Source: Myxococcota bacterium
Lineage (GTDB): Bacteria; Myxococcota_A; Polyangia; Polyangiales; Houyiibacteriaceae
NCBI GenBank assembly: GCA_028284955.1
Contig: JANQQS010000025.1
Coordinates: 1 to 39,238, forward strand
Direction of reading: 5' to 3'
Length of the DNA: 39,238 bases
This document shows positions 22,872-31,574 of the stretch, in pieces (positions within the stretch are counted from its first letter, which is position 1; every line of letters starts with the position of its first letter). The translations under genes and the position numbers were made by a program. The notes under the pieces are model-generated. The model saw nothing but the letters and a program-made list of their open reading frames with translations. It was not told the origin of the DNA and searched no databases.

Positions 22872-25520
22872 ATGTCCGGGGTGCGCCGAAGCTCGTCGAC
22901 CCGGGAGCGGGTGGCCTCGATGGTCGACGCGCTGCTGGAAAGTCGGCCTGCGAAACTGTTGCTCGCAACGCTGATTGTGATTTCGGTGTTGCCGTATCCT
23001 GCGTTCGACGATCTGCTGCGGCCTGTGTACCTAACGGTATTCGGCGTCGAATTTATGTGTCGCGCCGCGCTGCTCGCGATGGGCCATACGCCGCGCACCC
23101 GCCCTGAGTTTGCTTTTTTGGCCATCGACGCCGGCGCATTGGTGAGTTTTTTGCCGCTGGAACATTGGCTATCTCCCGAGTGGCGCTTCGCCGCGCGGTT
23201 TTTGAGGCTGGCCCGGCTTCTGGCTCTACTGCGGTTTTTTCGCGGGCTCGCCATCAACGTCTATCGCGTGCTCACTCGGCGCGAGCAGTTGCAGCAGCTC
23301 GGGTTGATCACGCTCGCCGTGTCGGTGCTTTCGTTTGGTTCGGCAGTGGTGCTCACCAACCTGGACATTCTGCACGACTACAACGGCACCGCGCGTCCCG
23401 ATGATTTTTGGGATCGCATGTGGTGGGCCTTTCGCCAGGTCGAAAGCCCAGACAACTTGGTGCGCAGTGTGCGCGGACATCCGCTGCTCGTGGGCACTTC
23501 GCTGGCCCTGACCATCGTCGGCATCTTCGTGTTTTCCTACTTGATCGGTATCGCTGCCAACGTCGTGGACCAAGTCGTTCGCGCGGAGCGGCGCCGGCCG
23601 GTGGTCTATCAAGGGCACACGCTCATCATGGGCGCGATTCAGCGCAGCGAGCTCTTGGTGCGCGAATTTGTTCGGATGTATTTCAAGAATCGCGAGCATC
23701 GTCGATTCCGCTTGCACGAAGTTGCGGCCTGGTTGCGTTCGGGAGGGCCTCGTCCTCGCCGAGGGGCGCTCCCGCGAATGGCGTTATTGGGGAAAGGCCA
23801 ACAGCCGCCGGGATACCTTTTTGACCCTGGCATGCGCTGGGTCGTGTATCGAGAGGGCGATCCGTCTGATTTGCACGCCCTCAATCGCGTCGCCGCCGCG
23901 GATGCCAAACGCGCCGTGATCATCGCCGACCGCGACGCGGGCGACGATGCCGATGCGATTACGGTGGCACGTTTGGGAGCGCTTCGCGCGCAAAATCGAG
24001 CTGCGCATGTGTTCGTCGAAGTGGTGCGAGGCGAAACCGATCGGGTGGTTCACGCGGTGGGCGGGGAGGGCACGTTTTCCCTGAATATGTCGCGCTTTCT
24101 CGGTCTGCTCTTGTGCCACCACCTCATCGTGCCGCGCATGGAAGACCTGCTCAAAGAACTGCTCACCGCGCAGGGCAGCGAGTTTTATACCCATGTGTTT
24201 GTGGACCCCGCGGAGCATCGCGCGCTGGCTCGCGTGGAGCACCCCGCGGCGTCATTTAGAGAGCTCGCGCGCCAGGCATACGCCGAGCACGGCCTGATTC
24301 TCGCGGGCGTGTTGCTCGGACCTGAACCCGTCCATCTACAGCCCGCCGCGCTAATTCCGGTGGATCGTTTGGCCACGTGGGTCAATCCGCTCGGAGAACC
24401 GCAGCCTGACGGTGAAGCGCTGGGCGCGAAGCGCGGGGAGGTGCCGCTGGCGAATTTGCGCGGCATTATCGGCATCGCGGATAGCTATGGTCCGCTGCGG
24501 CGGTTTGGGTCGTCGCTCATGACGCGTAGCCGCTCGTCGATGAAGCCATCAGAATACTCACCCTCTGAACACCCCGCCTCCGCGCACGCGGCTGCGTTGG
24601 TCGATCGGATTCGTGTTCCCAAACGGGCTTTGCGGCGCGTGCTGATCGTGGGCCAAAGCCCCGCGTTGAGTTCACTGGTCGACGGGCTCGCGCGCTTTGT
24701 GCCAGAAATCGACGTGCACGTCGTGCTTCGGGAGAACAAACACCTTCCGCGCGTGCTCCGTGACCTTGGTCTTCAACCTCATGCATCGCACAACCTACGT
24801 GAGCCGCAGGGATGCTCCCGCGAGCTAGAGCGCGGAGGCCGGCTCACCGTGCGTACGACGCAAGAACGAGGGCTCGCGCAGTTCACCGCGTCTTGTTTGA
24901 GCCCCGCGCAGACGCCCGATGCGATGGTGTTTCTTGCCGATCCCGACGCCGTCGATGTCGATGCACGAACCGTGATGGAAGTGTTGCAGTTTGCCGACGT
25001 GGCTGGCGACACGTTGTCCGCGCAGGATGCCGAGCCTGCGGCGGGCGGGCTGCGGCAGTTCTTGGTGGAAATTCGAGCAATCAGCCGAGGCGCTCAGCTT
25101 GACGAAAAAGTGGCGGCCATCATGCGCGCGAAACACTGCGCACCAGTGCGCGTGACCTTGGTGAGTACCGACCAAATCCGAAACTACTTCATGGTGCACA
25201 GCGCGTTCGTGCCGGGCGTGACGGCTATCTACGAGCAGCTGCTGGGTGCGCGTGGCCAGGAGCTCGTCCGTTTGCCGGTCGCGCCGACCTCGTCGGACGA
25301 GCCTGCTGCGAGCGTGACCCTGACGCTTGCTGAGATCGCCGATGCATTGGTGGATCGTGAATGCGTGCCCATCGCGATCGAACTGGCCGACCAAGTCGTG
25401 ATTCGACCGTCGCCTCAGCAAACGTTCGATACTGCATCCATACGCGCCATCTTCGCCATCGGCGAAAGCGACACGCTCAGCGATGTGTTCCCGGCAACTG
25501 TATTTCCGGAAACCAGCTAG
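22872..25520 (+). CDS. CASTOR/POLLUX-like ion channel with two RCK-type domains
   Basis: The 882-residue membrane protein has about six N-terminal transmembrane helices (residues about 25-235). Its pore-loop segment between the last two is FWDRMWWAFRQVESPDN, without the potassium signature TVGYG. Two Rossmann-like RCK domains follow: one beginning GHTLIMGAIQRSELLV, the other RRVLIVGQSPALSSLV. This layout matches CASTOR/POLLUX/SYM8-type channels, known in plants and in bacteria. It is probably a cation channel gated by a ligand on the RCK domains. ATG 22872 is preferred over an upstream ATG at 22827. Confidence 0.8.
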   Translation: MSGVRRSSSTRERVASMVDALLESRPAKLLLATLIVISVLPYPAFDDLLRPVYLTVFGVEFMCRAALLAMGHTPRTRPEFAFLAIDAGALVSFLPLEHWLSPEWRFAARFLRLARLLALLRFFRGLAINVYRVLTRREQLQQLGLITLAVSVLSFGSAVVLTNLDILHDYNGTARPDDFWDRMWWAFRQVESPDNLVRSVRGHPLLVGTSLALTIVGIFVFSYLIGIAANVVDQVVRAERRRPVVYQGHTLIMGAIQRSELLVREFVRMYFKNREHRRFRLHEVAAWLRSGGPRPRRGALPRMALLGKGQQPPGYLFDPGMRWVVYREGDPSDLHALNRVAAADAKRAVIIADRDAGDDADAITVARLGALRAQNRAAHVFVEVVRGETDRVVHAVGGEGTFSLNMSRFLGLLLCHHLIVPRMEDLLKELLTAQGSEFYTHVFVDPAEHRALARVEHPAASFRELARQAYAEHGLILAGVLLGPEPVHLQPAALIPVDRLATWVNPLGEPQPDGEALGAKRGEVPLANLRGIIGIADSYGPLRRFGSSLMTRSRSSMKPSEYSPSEHPASAHAAALVDRIRVPKRALRRVLIVGQSPALSSLVDGLARFVPEIDVHVVLRENKHLPRVLRDLGLQPHASHNLREPQGCSRELERGGRLTVRTTQERGLAQFTASCLSPAQTPDAMVFLADPDAVDVDARTVMEVLQFADVAGDTLSAQDAEPAAGGLRQFLVEIRAISRGAQLDEKVAAIMRAKHCAPVRVTLVSTDQIRNYFMVHSAFVPGVTAIYEQLLGARGQELVRLPVAPTSSDEPAASVTLTLAEIADALVDRECVPIAIELADQVVIRPSPQQTFDTASIRAIFAIGESDTLSDVFPATVFPETS

Positions 25521-25642
25521 CGACGGTGGTGCACCTCCCCACGACGGATCTCATGCGAAGTTTACATAATATACCTTCTGCGAAATATGAACCTGAAGGA
25601 AGCGGTTCTCGACCGCGGGGTCGCTGCTAAGGGGCCGTCCTA

Positions 25643-26881
25643 CTAGAGCAAATCGAAGGCGAAGAAACCGCCGCCGTTGGAGAGCACAAAGCCCAGTCGG
25701 CCCGAGGCGACTGCCGGAGCGCCGAAGCCGTGGTCGCTGCTTAGCCGGGCGACTTCGGTGCCGTCGCGCAACGCGATCGCGAGGAACGAGCCCTTGGATT
25801 CGCCGACGAGGACCAAGCCGTTGTCGGTGACGATCGGCGCGGTCGGTGCGCCCCGGCCGACCGGATGTTTCCAGTAGATTTTGCGCGTCTGCCGATGCAC
25901 CACGACGACGCCGTCGATGGCCGAGGCGAGCACCAGCCAATCGCCCACCGTGGTGATGCCGGAGACGCGCAGGATGTCCGGCTCGCGCCACACCACCGAG
26001 CCGTTGGACAGCTCGAGCGCGTACAGCCCGCCCGAAAACGATGCCGCATACACCTTATCGTCGACCACTGCGGGCGTCGTGTCGACGTCGAGAAACTGCG
26101 TCACGCCTCCGCTTTCGCTCGGCAAATCGAGCGACGTGTCGCGCTCCCACTGCACGCTTCCGTCGCCAGGGTCGAGGGCGACCACCACGCCGTCGGTGGA
26201 TGCGGTCAGCAGATGCCGATCGATCAACGTCACACCCGCGTGTCCAGCCACCGAAAGGTCTTCGCTTTCGTATTCGCGGTCATAGCGCCACACAACTTCG
26301 CCATCTTTTCGCGACAGCGCGACAACCTGGTCGTCGTCGGTCGCGGCATAGATGACATCATCGCTGAGCACCGGAGCGGTGCGGAGCGGTCCGCCGAGCT
26401 CCGCTGTCCACTGCTTGGCGCCGTCCCGCGCGCGAAGCGCGTGCATCGTTCCGTCTTCGGTTCCCACGAAGACTTCTTCGCTGCGCGTATCGACTACGGC
26501 GGGCGCATCAATGGGCGCTTTGGCGTCATACTCGAACGCGAGCCCACCCTCGGAGGTAAACGAGAGAAAATGGCCCTCGCTGTCCCCGATGAATACCCGG
26601 TTGTGCGCCGGGTCGAGCGCTGCGCTGGCTCGCTCGATGACGGTGAAGTCGCCCTCAAACCGGCGTGTAATGTCTTTTTTCCAGCGCACGCGAAAGGCGC
26701 CCTGCCCTGGCTGGAATTGCGAGATCCGGTCGCGGTCGATCCAGCGGTAGTCTTTCGCCGCTGCGCCGTTGCATCCGGCCAGCGCGAAGATCGGGAGCAG
26801 TGTCATAGACCAAAGTGCGATGGAACACGACAGCCCGCCGGGCCATCGGAGCGAGGGGCGCGGCGATTGAGCGGAGATCAT
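25643..26881 (-). CDS. bamB: BamB-like outer-membrane assembly lipoprotein
   Basis: The 412-residue protein has a lipoprotein signal ending FALAGC and a beta-propeller of PQQ-like repeats (GTMHALRARDGAKQWTAELG, QVVALSRKDGEVVWRY, GLYALELSNGSVVWRE). This is the architecture of BamB, a component of the outer-membrane beta-barrel assembly machinery. It overlaps the stop of the upstream YfgM-like gene by 4 nt. The yfgM-bamB order is conserved in many proteobacteria. No der gene follows here. Confidence 0.85.
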   Translation of the reverse strand: MISAQSPRPSLRWPGGLSCSIALWSMTLLPIFALAGCNGAAAKDYRWIDRDRISQFQPGQGAFRVRWKKDITRRFEGDFTVIERASAALDPAHNRVFIGDSEGHFLSFTSEGGLAFEYDAKAPIDAPAVVDTRSEEVFVGTEDGTMHALRARDGAKQWTAELGGPLRTAPVLSDDVIYAATDDDQVVALSRKDGEVVWRYDREYESEDLSVAGHAGVTLIDRHLLTASTDGVVVALDPGDGSVQWERDTSLDLPSESGGVTQFLDVDTTPAVVDDKVYAASFSGGLYALELSNGSVVWREPDILRVSGITTVGDWLVLASAIDGVVVVHRQTRKIYWKHPVGRGAPTAPIVTDNGLVLVGESKGSFLAIALRDGTEVARLSSDHGFGAPAVASGRLGFVLSNGGGFFAFDLL

Positions 26882-28281
26882 GGTGCGTCAGGCGCAGAGG
26901 GAGGTTCCGCTTCGGCGGGTTTTGGAGTTTCCGAACCCGGGTTCTCTGGCGCGGCCGAGGCGGAAGGAACCGAGGTCTCAGGTTCCGAGGAGGGTTCAGG
27001 CGCCGCGGTTTTGGAGGGTACCGGGCGTTTAGCGGGACGCTGTGATTTGATGGGACGTTGTGATTTGGCGGGACGCTGTGATTTGGCAGGACGCTGTGAT
27101 TCGGCGAGATCTTGGGATTTGATTGGACGCGGCGACGTGGGTTGCGATTTGACTGGCGACGTGACCGGGCTTTGAGCCTCGGCCGGACCTTCCGTGGCTG
27201 GCGTTTCTGGTGCGTTGGGGGCGCCCGCGCCTTCTGCAGCAGGATTAGCCTTCTTCTGTGCCTGCAGCTTCTTGATGATCTCCTGGAGTTTTTCCTGGGA
27301 GATTCCGCCCGACCCGTCGCCCCCGCTGGTCGTAAACGCGCCCGGAGGGCCACCTGGCGCGCTCGGCATCCCCGGCGGGCTCGATCGCCGCGCGCGAGAC
27401 GGGTCGAGCATCGTCAGCCGCAAATCGGCTTGGTCTTTGAGAAATGGTGCGTCGGGAGCGTCTTCTTTTTCGAGGTTCTTGAGAAGCGCCTCCAGCGTTT
27501 TCTGCGCGGTGGCCTCGTCTCCCTGGGCGAGTTGAATCCGCGCCCGATGGTAGGTCGCGAGATTCGCAAACGCGCCCTTGTTCATCTTGCTGAGCGTATC
27601 GAGCCGCGCGTTCGCCTTGCCGAACTGCTTTTGTGCTTCAAACGCGAGCGCAGCGCCTTCGGCGGCTTTCCCGCGAACAAAAGGGTCTTTTGAACTTTTG
27701 CCTGCCGCATCGTAGGCGACCTGAGCTTTTTGATATTCTTCTTGCTCGAAAAGCGCCGCAGCTTGTCCGAGCTTGGCCCACGCGCCGATGTCGGTTCCCT
27801 GATGACGCGACACCACGCGACCAAACTTCTTCTGGGTGGCCTTGGCGCGGGCCTGGGCGGACGCAAACGGCTTCTGGTCATCCTCTACCGCGGCGGCCGA
27901 GCCCTCCGATTCGAGGGGCGTGTTCGCGGTTTCGACGGCCGCCCACAGCAAGCCCGACGCCGCTTGTGCTTTCTGCCCCAAATACATCTGCGCGCCGACT
28001 CCTGCCGCGACCGCGATCACCACGCCGCCGACCGCTCCCCATACTTTGCCGCGGTTGTTCTGCACCCATTGCAGGGCCGACGATGTTCGTTTGAGGGCTC
28101 GGGTCTCGACCTGCTCGGCTTGCCTTCCCTGCTTGGCCGCTTTTCGCGCCGCCTTCGCGGCCTTGGCCGCGGCGAGACGTTGGCCAGGGGTTAGCGGCTT
28201 CGGTTTGTCGTCGCCACTTGAGCCCCTTGCTGCCTCAGGATCGTCTGACGAATCAGGGGATGTTGGTTCTGTGTTTGCCAC
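26878..28281 (-). CDS. YfgM-like membrane-anchored TPR protein with a repeat-rich tail
   Basis: The 467-residue protein has a charged N-terminal part, one transmembrane segment (VWGAVGGVVIAVAAGVGAQM, about residues 80-100), then TPR-type helical repeats (ALFEQEEYQKAQVAYDAAG, AFEAQKQFGKANARLDTLS). The C-terminal about 170 residues are low complexity, including SQRPAK hexamers. It fits YfgM, a chaperone-type partner of the Sec translocon. The overlap with bamB by 4 nt indicates an operon. Confidence 0.75.
   Translation of the reverse strand: MANTEPTSPDSSDDPEAARGSSGDDKPKPLTPGQRLAAAKAAKAARKAAKQGRQAEQVETRALKRTSSALQWVQNNRGKVWGAVGGVVIAVAAGVGAQMYLGQKAQAASGLLWAAVETANTPLESEGSAAAVEDDQKPFASAQARAKATQKKFGRVVSRHQGTDIGAWAKLGQAAALFEQEEYQKAQVAYDAAGKSSKDPFVRGKAAEGAALAFEAQKQFGKANARLDTLSKMNKGAFANLATYHRARIQLAQGDEATAQKTLEALLKNLEKEDAPDAPFLKDQADLRLTMLDPSRARRSSPPGMPSAPGGPPGAFTTSGGDGSGGISQEKLQEIIKKLQAQKKANPAAEGAGAPNAPETPATEGPAEAQSPVTSPVKSQPTSPRPIKSQDLAESQRPAKSQRPAKSQRPIKSQRPAKRPVPSKTAAPEPSSEPETSVPSASAAPENPGSETPKPAEAEPPSAPDAP
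27034..27141. repeat. 18-bp tandem repeat within the YfgM-like gene
   Basis: Four good units start at 27034, 27052, 27070 and 27088 (consensus GGGACGCTGTGATTTGGC), followed by two degenerate ones up to 27141. Each codes six residues (SQRPAK or SQRPIK) in the C-terminal tail. Confidence 0.85.
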
Positions 28282-28512
28282 TGCGTGAAGCTCCGAATTC
28301 GAAGGCGCGAAGGAACGCGAGACTATACACAGGGGTCGGGACCGGTCAACGAGCCGCGCACGCTAGACATCCGGATACCGGGTCTCCGGATACGTTCAGT
28401 AACCTTATATCGATGTACTTCATGAACTGTTCAATGTGCGCTTGGGGAAGTTTTTGGATAGACGGTTCGAGAAGCGTTTGAGAAACAAGACGGCGCTACA
28501 ACGGAAAGGCGA

Positions 28513-29058
28513 ATGCGCGGATTGACCCAAAAGACTCTCGTCTACACATGGCTTGCGGTCGCAAGCGCGTTTCTCACCCCGGCCGTGGCGGAAGCCTATG
28601 AGGAACAGCTCACGATCGCGCTGGATGCAGGGTATTCGTCGATCGTGGGCGAGACTGCAGCGCCGCGAGGGGGGCCCGGGGCCGGGATCGCGGTGGGGCT
28701 TGGGATCGGCGACGCATGGGTCGTGCAAGCTCGGTACGGGTATGCGCGCCATGTTGCCGGCGACGGTCTGCACGTGCACGTGTGGGGCGCAGAAGCCCTC
28801 TACCAACTCGATGTGACGCGCTGGGTACCCTACTTTGGCGCAGGCGTGGATGCGCTGGGCACCATGTTCCAGGGCGCGTTCACGCCCGATTTTGCGGTTC
28901 ATGGCGTGCTGGGCCTCGATTTTCTCGTGAATCGACGCTGGATTGTGGGCGTCGAGGTGCGCCCCTACGTGCTTCCTCTGGATATTGACGACGTAAGCGT
29001 CGACCCGGTCTACATTACCGCGTCGGCTCGCGTGGCATGGGTGATCGACCTCTTTTAG
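28513..29058 (+). CDS. Small outer-membrane beta-barrel protein
   Basis: The 181-residue protein has a signal peptide (MRGLTQKTLVYTWLAVASAF, cut near AEA-YEE) and alternating amphipathic strands (QLTIALDAGYSSIV, GDAWVVQARYGYARHV, WVPYFGAGVDALG). It ends in the strand VYITASARVAWVIDLF with terminal Phe, typical of outer-membrane beta-barrels. GGAAAGG precedes ATG 28513. Its end overlaps the convergent ComEA-like gene by 44 nt. Confidence 0.75.
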   Translation: MRGLTQKTLVYTWLAVASAFLTPAVAEAYEEQLTIALDAGYSSIVGETAAPRGGPGAGIAVGLGIGDAWVVQARYGYARHVAGDGLHVHVWGAEALYQLDVTRWVPYFGAGVDALGTMFQGAFTPDFAVHGVLGLDFLVNRRWIVGVEVRPYVLPLDIDDVSVDPVYITASARVAWVIDLF

Positions 29059-29482
29059 CTCCGCGATTTGGGTGTTTGGTCGGCCCCTTAGCCGTAACGG
29101 TGACAAGGTGTCGAACTTGATCGACGGTTCGTTTGCCGATGCCTCGAACTTGAGCGAGGTCGTCGACCGACTGAAATCGTTTGGCTCCGCGTCGATGACT
29201 CACGATGCGTTTGGCGATGGCCGGGCCAACGCGAGGCAGGAGCTCGAGGTCTTCGGCGGTGGCTGTATTTAGGTCGATGCGTTTTCCATCACGAAGCGCA
29301 TCGGCCGCGCCTTGTCGCTGCTTTTCGCGCTTGTTTCGCGGCTGAAGCGGCGCCTCGGTACGCGCTCCCGCTCGATGCTCCGCTTCAATGTATCTCGCTC
29401 GAGTACGGCCTCGTTCGGCAAGGCCGACCAAACCCATCGCGATGACCAACACCGCGGCTGCTTGCGTGGCCGCTGCGTTCAT
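29015..29482 (-). CDS. ComEA-like helix-hairpin-helix protein
   Basis: The 155-residue protein has an N-terminal export signal or anchor (MNAAATQAAAVLVIAMGLVG), a charged linker, and two helix-hairpin-helix units (IDLNTATAEDLELLPRVGPA, DLAQVRGIGKRTVDQVRHLV). This is the ComEA layout, a periplasmic DNA-binding protein used in natural transformation. Together with the type IV pilins this is compatible with DNA uptake. No other competence genes are nearby, so the function is inferred. Confidence 0.7.
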   Translation of the reverse strand: MNAAATQAAAVLVIAMGLVGLAERGRTRARYIEAEHRAGARTEAPLQPRNKREKQRQGAADALRDGKRIDLNTATAEDLELLPRVGPAIAKRIVSHRRGAKRFQSVDDLAQVRGIGKRTVDQVRHLVTVTAKGPTKHPNRGAKRGRSPMPREPTR

Positions 29483-29555
29483 ACTCGTTTATCGGTTTCG
29501 CCTTCGACGGGTTGCGTACAAAGTGCGAGGAAACCTACAAAGCGGAAGAAACGGA

Positions 29556-30779
29556 CTACACGGACGATTCGTTTGCCAAAAAACCGTCGTGCAGGGTTCT
29601 TAGCGCCAATTCGGCGTACTTTTCGTGAATCAAGCACGAGGTTTTGATTTCGCTGGTGCTGATCGCCTCAATATTGATGCCTTCGGTGGCGAGCAAGCGA
29701 AACATGCGCGCGGCGACTCCGGCGTGGCTGCGCATGCCCAGTCCAACGATCGAGATCTTTACAACCTCGTTGTCGATAACGACCCCTGATGCTCCTATAT
29801 CGCTTGCGATACGTTCGGTTAGATCGCCGATTCGGTCGGCGTCGTCTCGGGTCACGGTGAACGTCAGGTCGGTGGCCTGGTCCTTGGAGATGTTTTGAAT
29901 GATCATATCCACCGACACATTGGCTTCGGCGAGCGGCTCAAACACGTTGGCGACCATGCCCGGCTGGTCGGGCACCGAGCGCATGGTGACCTTCACCGCG
30001 TTGCGGTCGGTGGTTACGCCGGCCACCACCACCGACTCGAGCGCTTCCTCTTCCCCAGTCACCATCGTTCCCTCCGCGTCGGAGAAACTAGAGCGCACAT
30101 GCACGCGCACCCCGTACTTCATGGCCAGCTCGACCGACCGAATTTGCAGCACTTTGGCTCCCAGCGACGCGAGTTCGAGCATCTCTTCGTAGCTGATGCA
30201 GTCGAGCTTCCGCGCGCTCGGGCAAATGTTGGGGTCGGCGGTATAGACCCCGTCGACATCGGTGTAGATCTCGCACACGTCGGCGTTCGATGCGGCGGCA
30301 ATCGCGACCGCCGACGTATCGGTTCCGCCGCGACCGAGGGTGGTGATGTTCCCGTCGGCGTCCGTGCCCTGAAACCCAGCCACCACCACGACATCATGCG
30401 TGCCAAGCGCTTCTTTGAGCCGGTCGGCATCGATTCGGGCGATACGGGCTTTGGTGTGGACGTTGTCGGTCAGAATTCGGGCCTGAAATCCCATCATCGA
30501 CCGAGCTTGAATGCCCATATGATTGAGCGTGATCGAGAGCAGCGCCGAGCTCACCTGCTCGCCGCTAGACACCAGCACATCCATCTCGCGATCGATGGGC
30601 TGGCCCGCGAGCTCGCGTCCGAGCCGAAGCAATCGGTCGGTCTCCCCCGCCATCGCGCTCACCACCGCAATCACGTGATGACCCTGCCGCTGCGTCGCCG
30701 CGATACGCTCCGCGACGGCGCGTATCCGATCCGGCGACCCGACGCTGGTACCGCCAAACTTCTGAACATAGAGGCCCAC
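29556..30779 (-). CDS. lysC: Aspartate kinase
   Basis: The 407-residue enzyme phosphorylates aspartate, the first step toward Lys, Thr and Met. The N-terminus VGLYVQKFGGTSVGS carries the K-F-G-G-T nucleotide motif. TTLGRGGTDTSAVA is the substrate-site loop, and two ACT domains lie in the C-terminal third (VKVTMRSVPDQPGMVANVF, VKISIVGLGMRSHAGVAARM). GTG 30779 is chosen because the family motif begins within a few residues; the longer frame to 30815 has no good start support. Confidence 0.92.
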   Translation of the reverse strand: MGLYVQKFGGTSVGSPDRIRAVAERIAATQRQGHHVIAVVSAMAGETDRLLRLGRELAGQPIDREMDVLVSSGEQVSSALLSITLNHMGIQARSMMGFQARILTDNVHTKARIARIDADRLKEALGTHDVVVVAGFQGTDADGNITTLGRGGTDTSAVAIAAASNADVCEIYTDVDGVYTADPNICPSARKLDCISYEEMLELASLGAKVLQIRSVELAMKYGVRVHVRSSFSDAEGTMVTGEEEALESVVVAGVTTDRNAVKVTMRSVPDQPGMVANVFEPLAEANVSVDMIIQNISKDQATDLTFTVTRDDADRIGDLTERIASDIGASGVVIDNEVVKISIVGLGMRSHAGVAARMFRLLATEGINIEAISTSEIKTSCLIHEKYAELALRTLHDGFLANESSV

Positions 30780-30843
30780 GGCGCCGCAGCTTAATGACGC
30801 CCCTTTGCGAGTCAACGGCGGCGCGCGCCCCGCCCGCGGCCAA

Positions 30844-30872
30844 TTGACGATTCGACCGATGAGTCACAAAAT
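30844..30872 (+). promoter_or_regulatory. Promoter of the Phd-like/PIN pair, predicted leaderless
   Basis: TTGACG (30844-30849), a 17-bp spacer and CAAAAT (30867-30872, 4 of 6 to consensus). The predicted RNA start falls at ATG 30880, the likely antitoxin start. Confidence 0.5.
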
Positions 30873-30879
30873 GAGACAC

Positions 30880-31137
30880 ATGAAAGAAATCACCATTCGC
30901 GAGCTGCACGAACGCACCGGACATTGGGTTCGGCGCACCAAGCTCGACCGAGTCGTGATCACGGATCGCGGCGTCAAGCGAGCGGTACTGATTCCTTTCG
31001 AAGACGACGAGGCTCCCCCGCGTACGCTGCGAGATCGCAAATTGACTCGTGCGTACGCGGCGCTGCAAGGACGGCTCGGTCCGGGCCGTGCCCTCGACGT
31101 GACCGACCTTATTTCTGAAGATCGCGATCGCGAATGA
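30880..31137 (+). CDS. Phd/YefM-like antitoxin
   Basis: The 85-residue protein begins MKEITIRELHERTGHWVR and contains VVITDRGVKRAVLIPFE, the Phd/YefM N-terminal pattern that binds operator DNA. The C-terminus is Arg/Asp-rich and should bind the PIN toxin. Upstream in-frame ATGs (30859, 30871) lie inside the promoter and are unlikely. The stop overlaps the toxin start by 4 nt. Confidence 0.85.
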   Translation: MKEITIRELHERTGHWVRRTKLDRVVITDRGVKRAVLIPFEDDEAPPRTLRDRKLTRAYAALQGRLGPGRALDVTDLISEDRDRE

Positions 31138-31574
31138 TCTACTTCGATACAGCTTATCTTGCGCGATGCTATCTCGAGGATGAAAGCTACGAAGCGGTTC
31201 GTGGTTTGGCCGAAAACGATGTCGTCGCGTGCTCCGAACTCGGTCGCGCGGAGCTTTCTGCGGTGTTTCATCGAAAGCGACGCGAGGGAGCGATCGACGA
31301 TCAAACCCATGAAATCCTGCTGGCCCAACTCGAGCAAGACGACCGCGACGAGATATGGCAGTGGCTAACTCTCGACCGCGACGTCATTGACCGGGTCATG
31401 GAATCGTTCCGCGCCCTCCCCGCCGACCTCTTCGTACGCACCGCCGACGCCGTGCATCTCTCCACAGCGAAGCACGCGGGCGTAACCCGCTTGTTCACAA
31501 ACGACCGCCACATGCTTCGCGCAGCTCCTCATTTCGGAGTCGCCGCGGACGACATCATCGGCCGGCGCGGCTAG
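31134..31574 (+). CDS. PIN-domain RNase toxin
   Basis: The 146-residue protein has PIN acidic residues: the Asp of MIYFDTAYLA, the Glu of RAELSAVF, the Asp of RTADAVHLS and the Asp of FTNDRHML. It is translated from an ATGA overlap with the antitoxin. Its TAG stop (31572-31574) overlaps, within a CTAG tetranucleotide, the TAG stop of the convergent gene (31571-31573). The pair thus sits exactly on the 3' end of that gene. Confidence 0.87.
   Translation: MIYFDTAYLARCYLEDESYEAVRGLAENDVVACSELGRAELSAVFHRKRREGAIDDQTHEILLAQLEQDDRDEIWQWLTLDRDVIDRVMESFRALPADLFVRTADAVHLSTAKHAGVTRLFTNDRHMLRAAPHFGVAADDIIGRRG

Noticed and set aside
25865-27175. Long antisense ORF of 436 codons opposite bamB
   Set aside because: It runs opposite two well-supported genes with conserved domains, has unnatural His/Arg/Gly-rich composition, and is expected from high GC.
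30780-30850. Possible copy of the 3' end of the secreted-protein gene (31571) before the Phd-like antitoxin
   Set aside because: Only an 11-base match with a gap was found, well within chance for GC-rich DNA.
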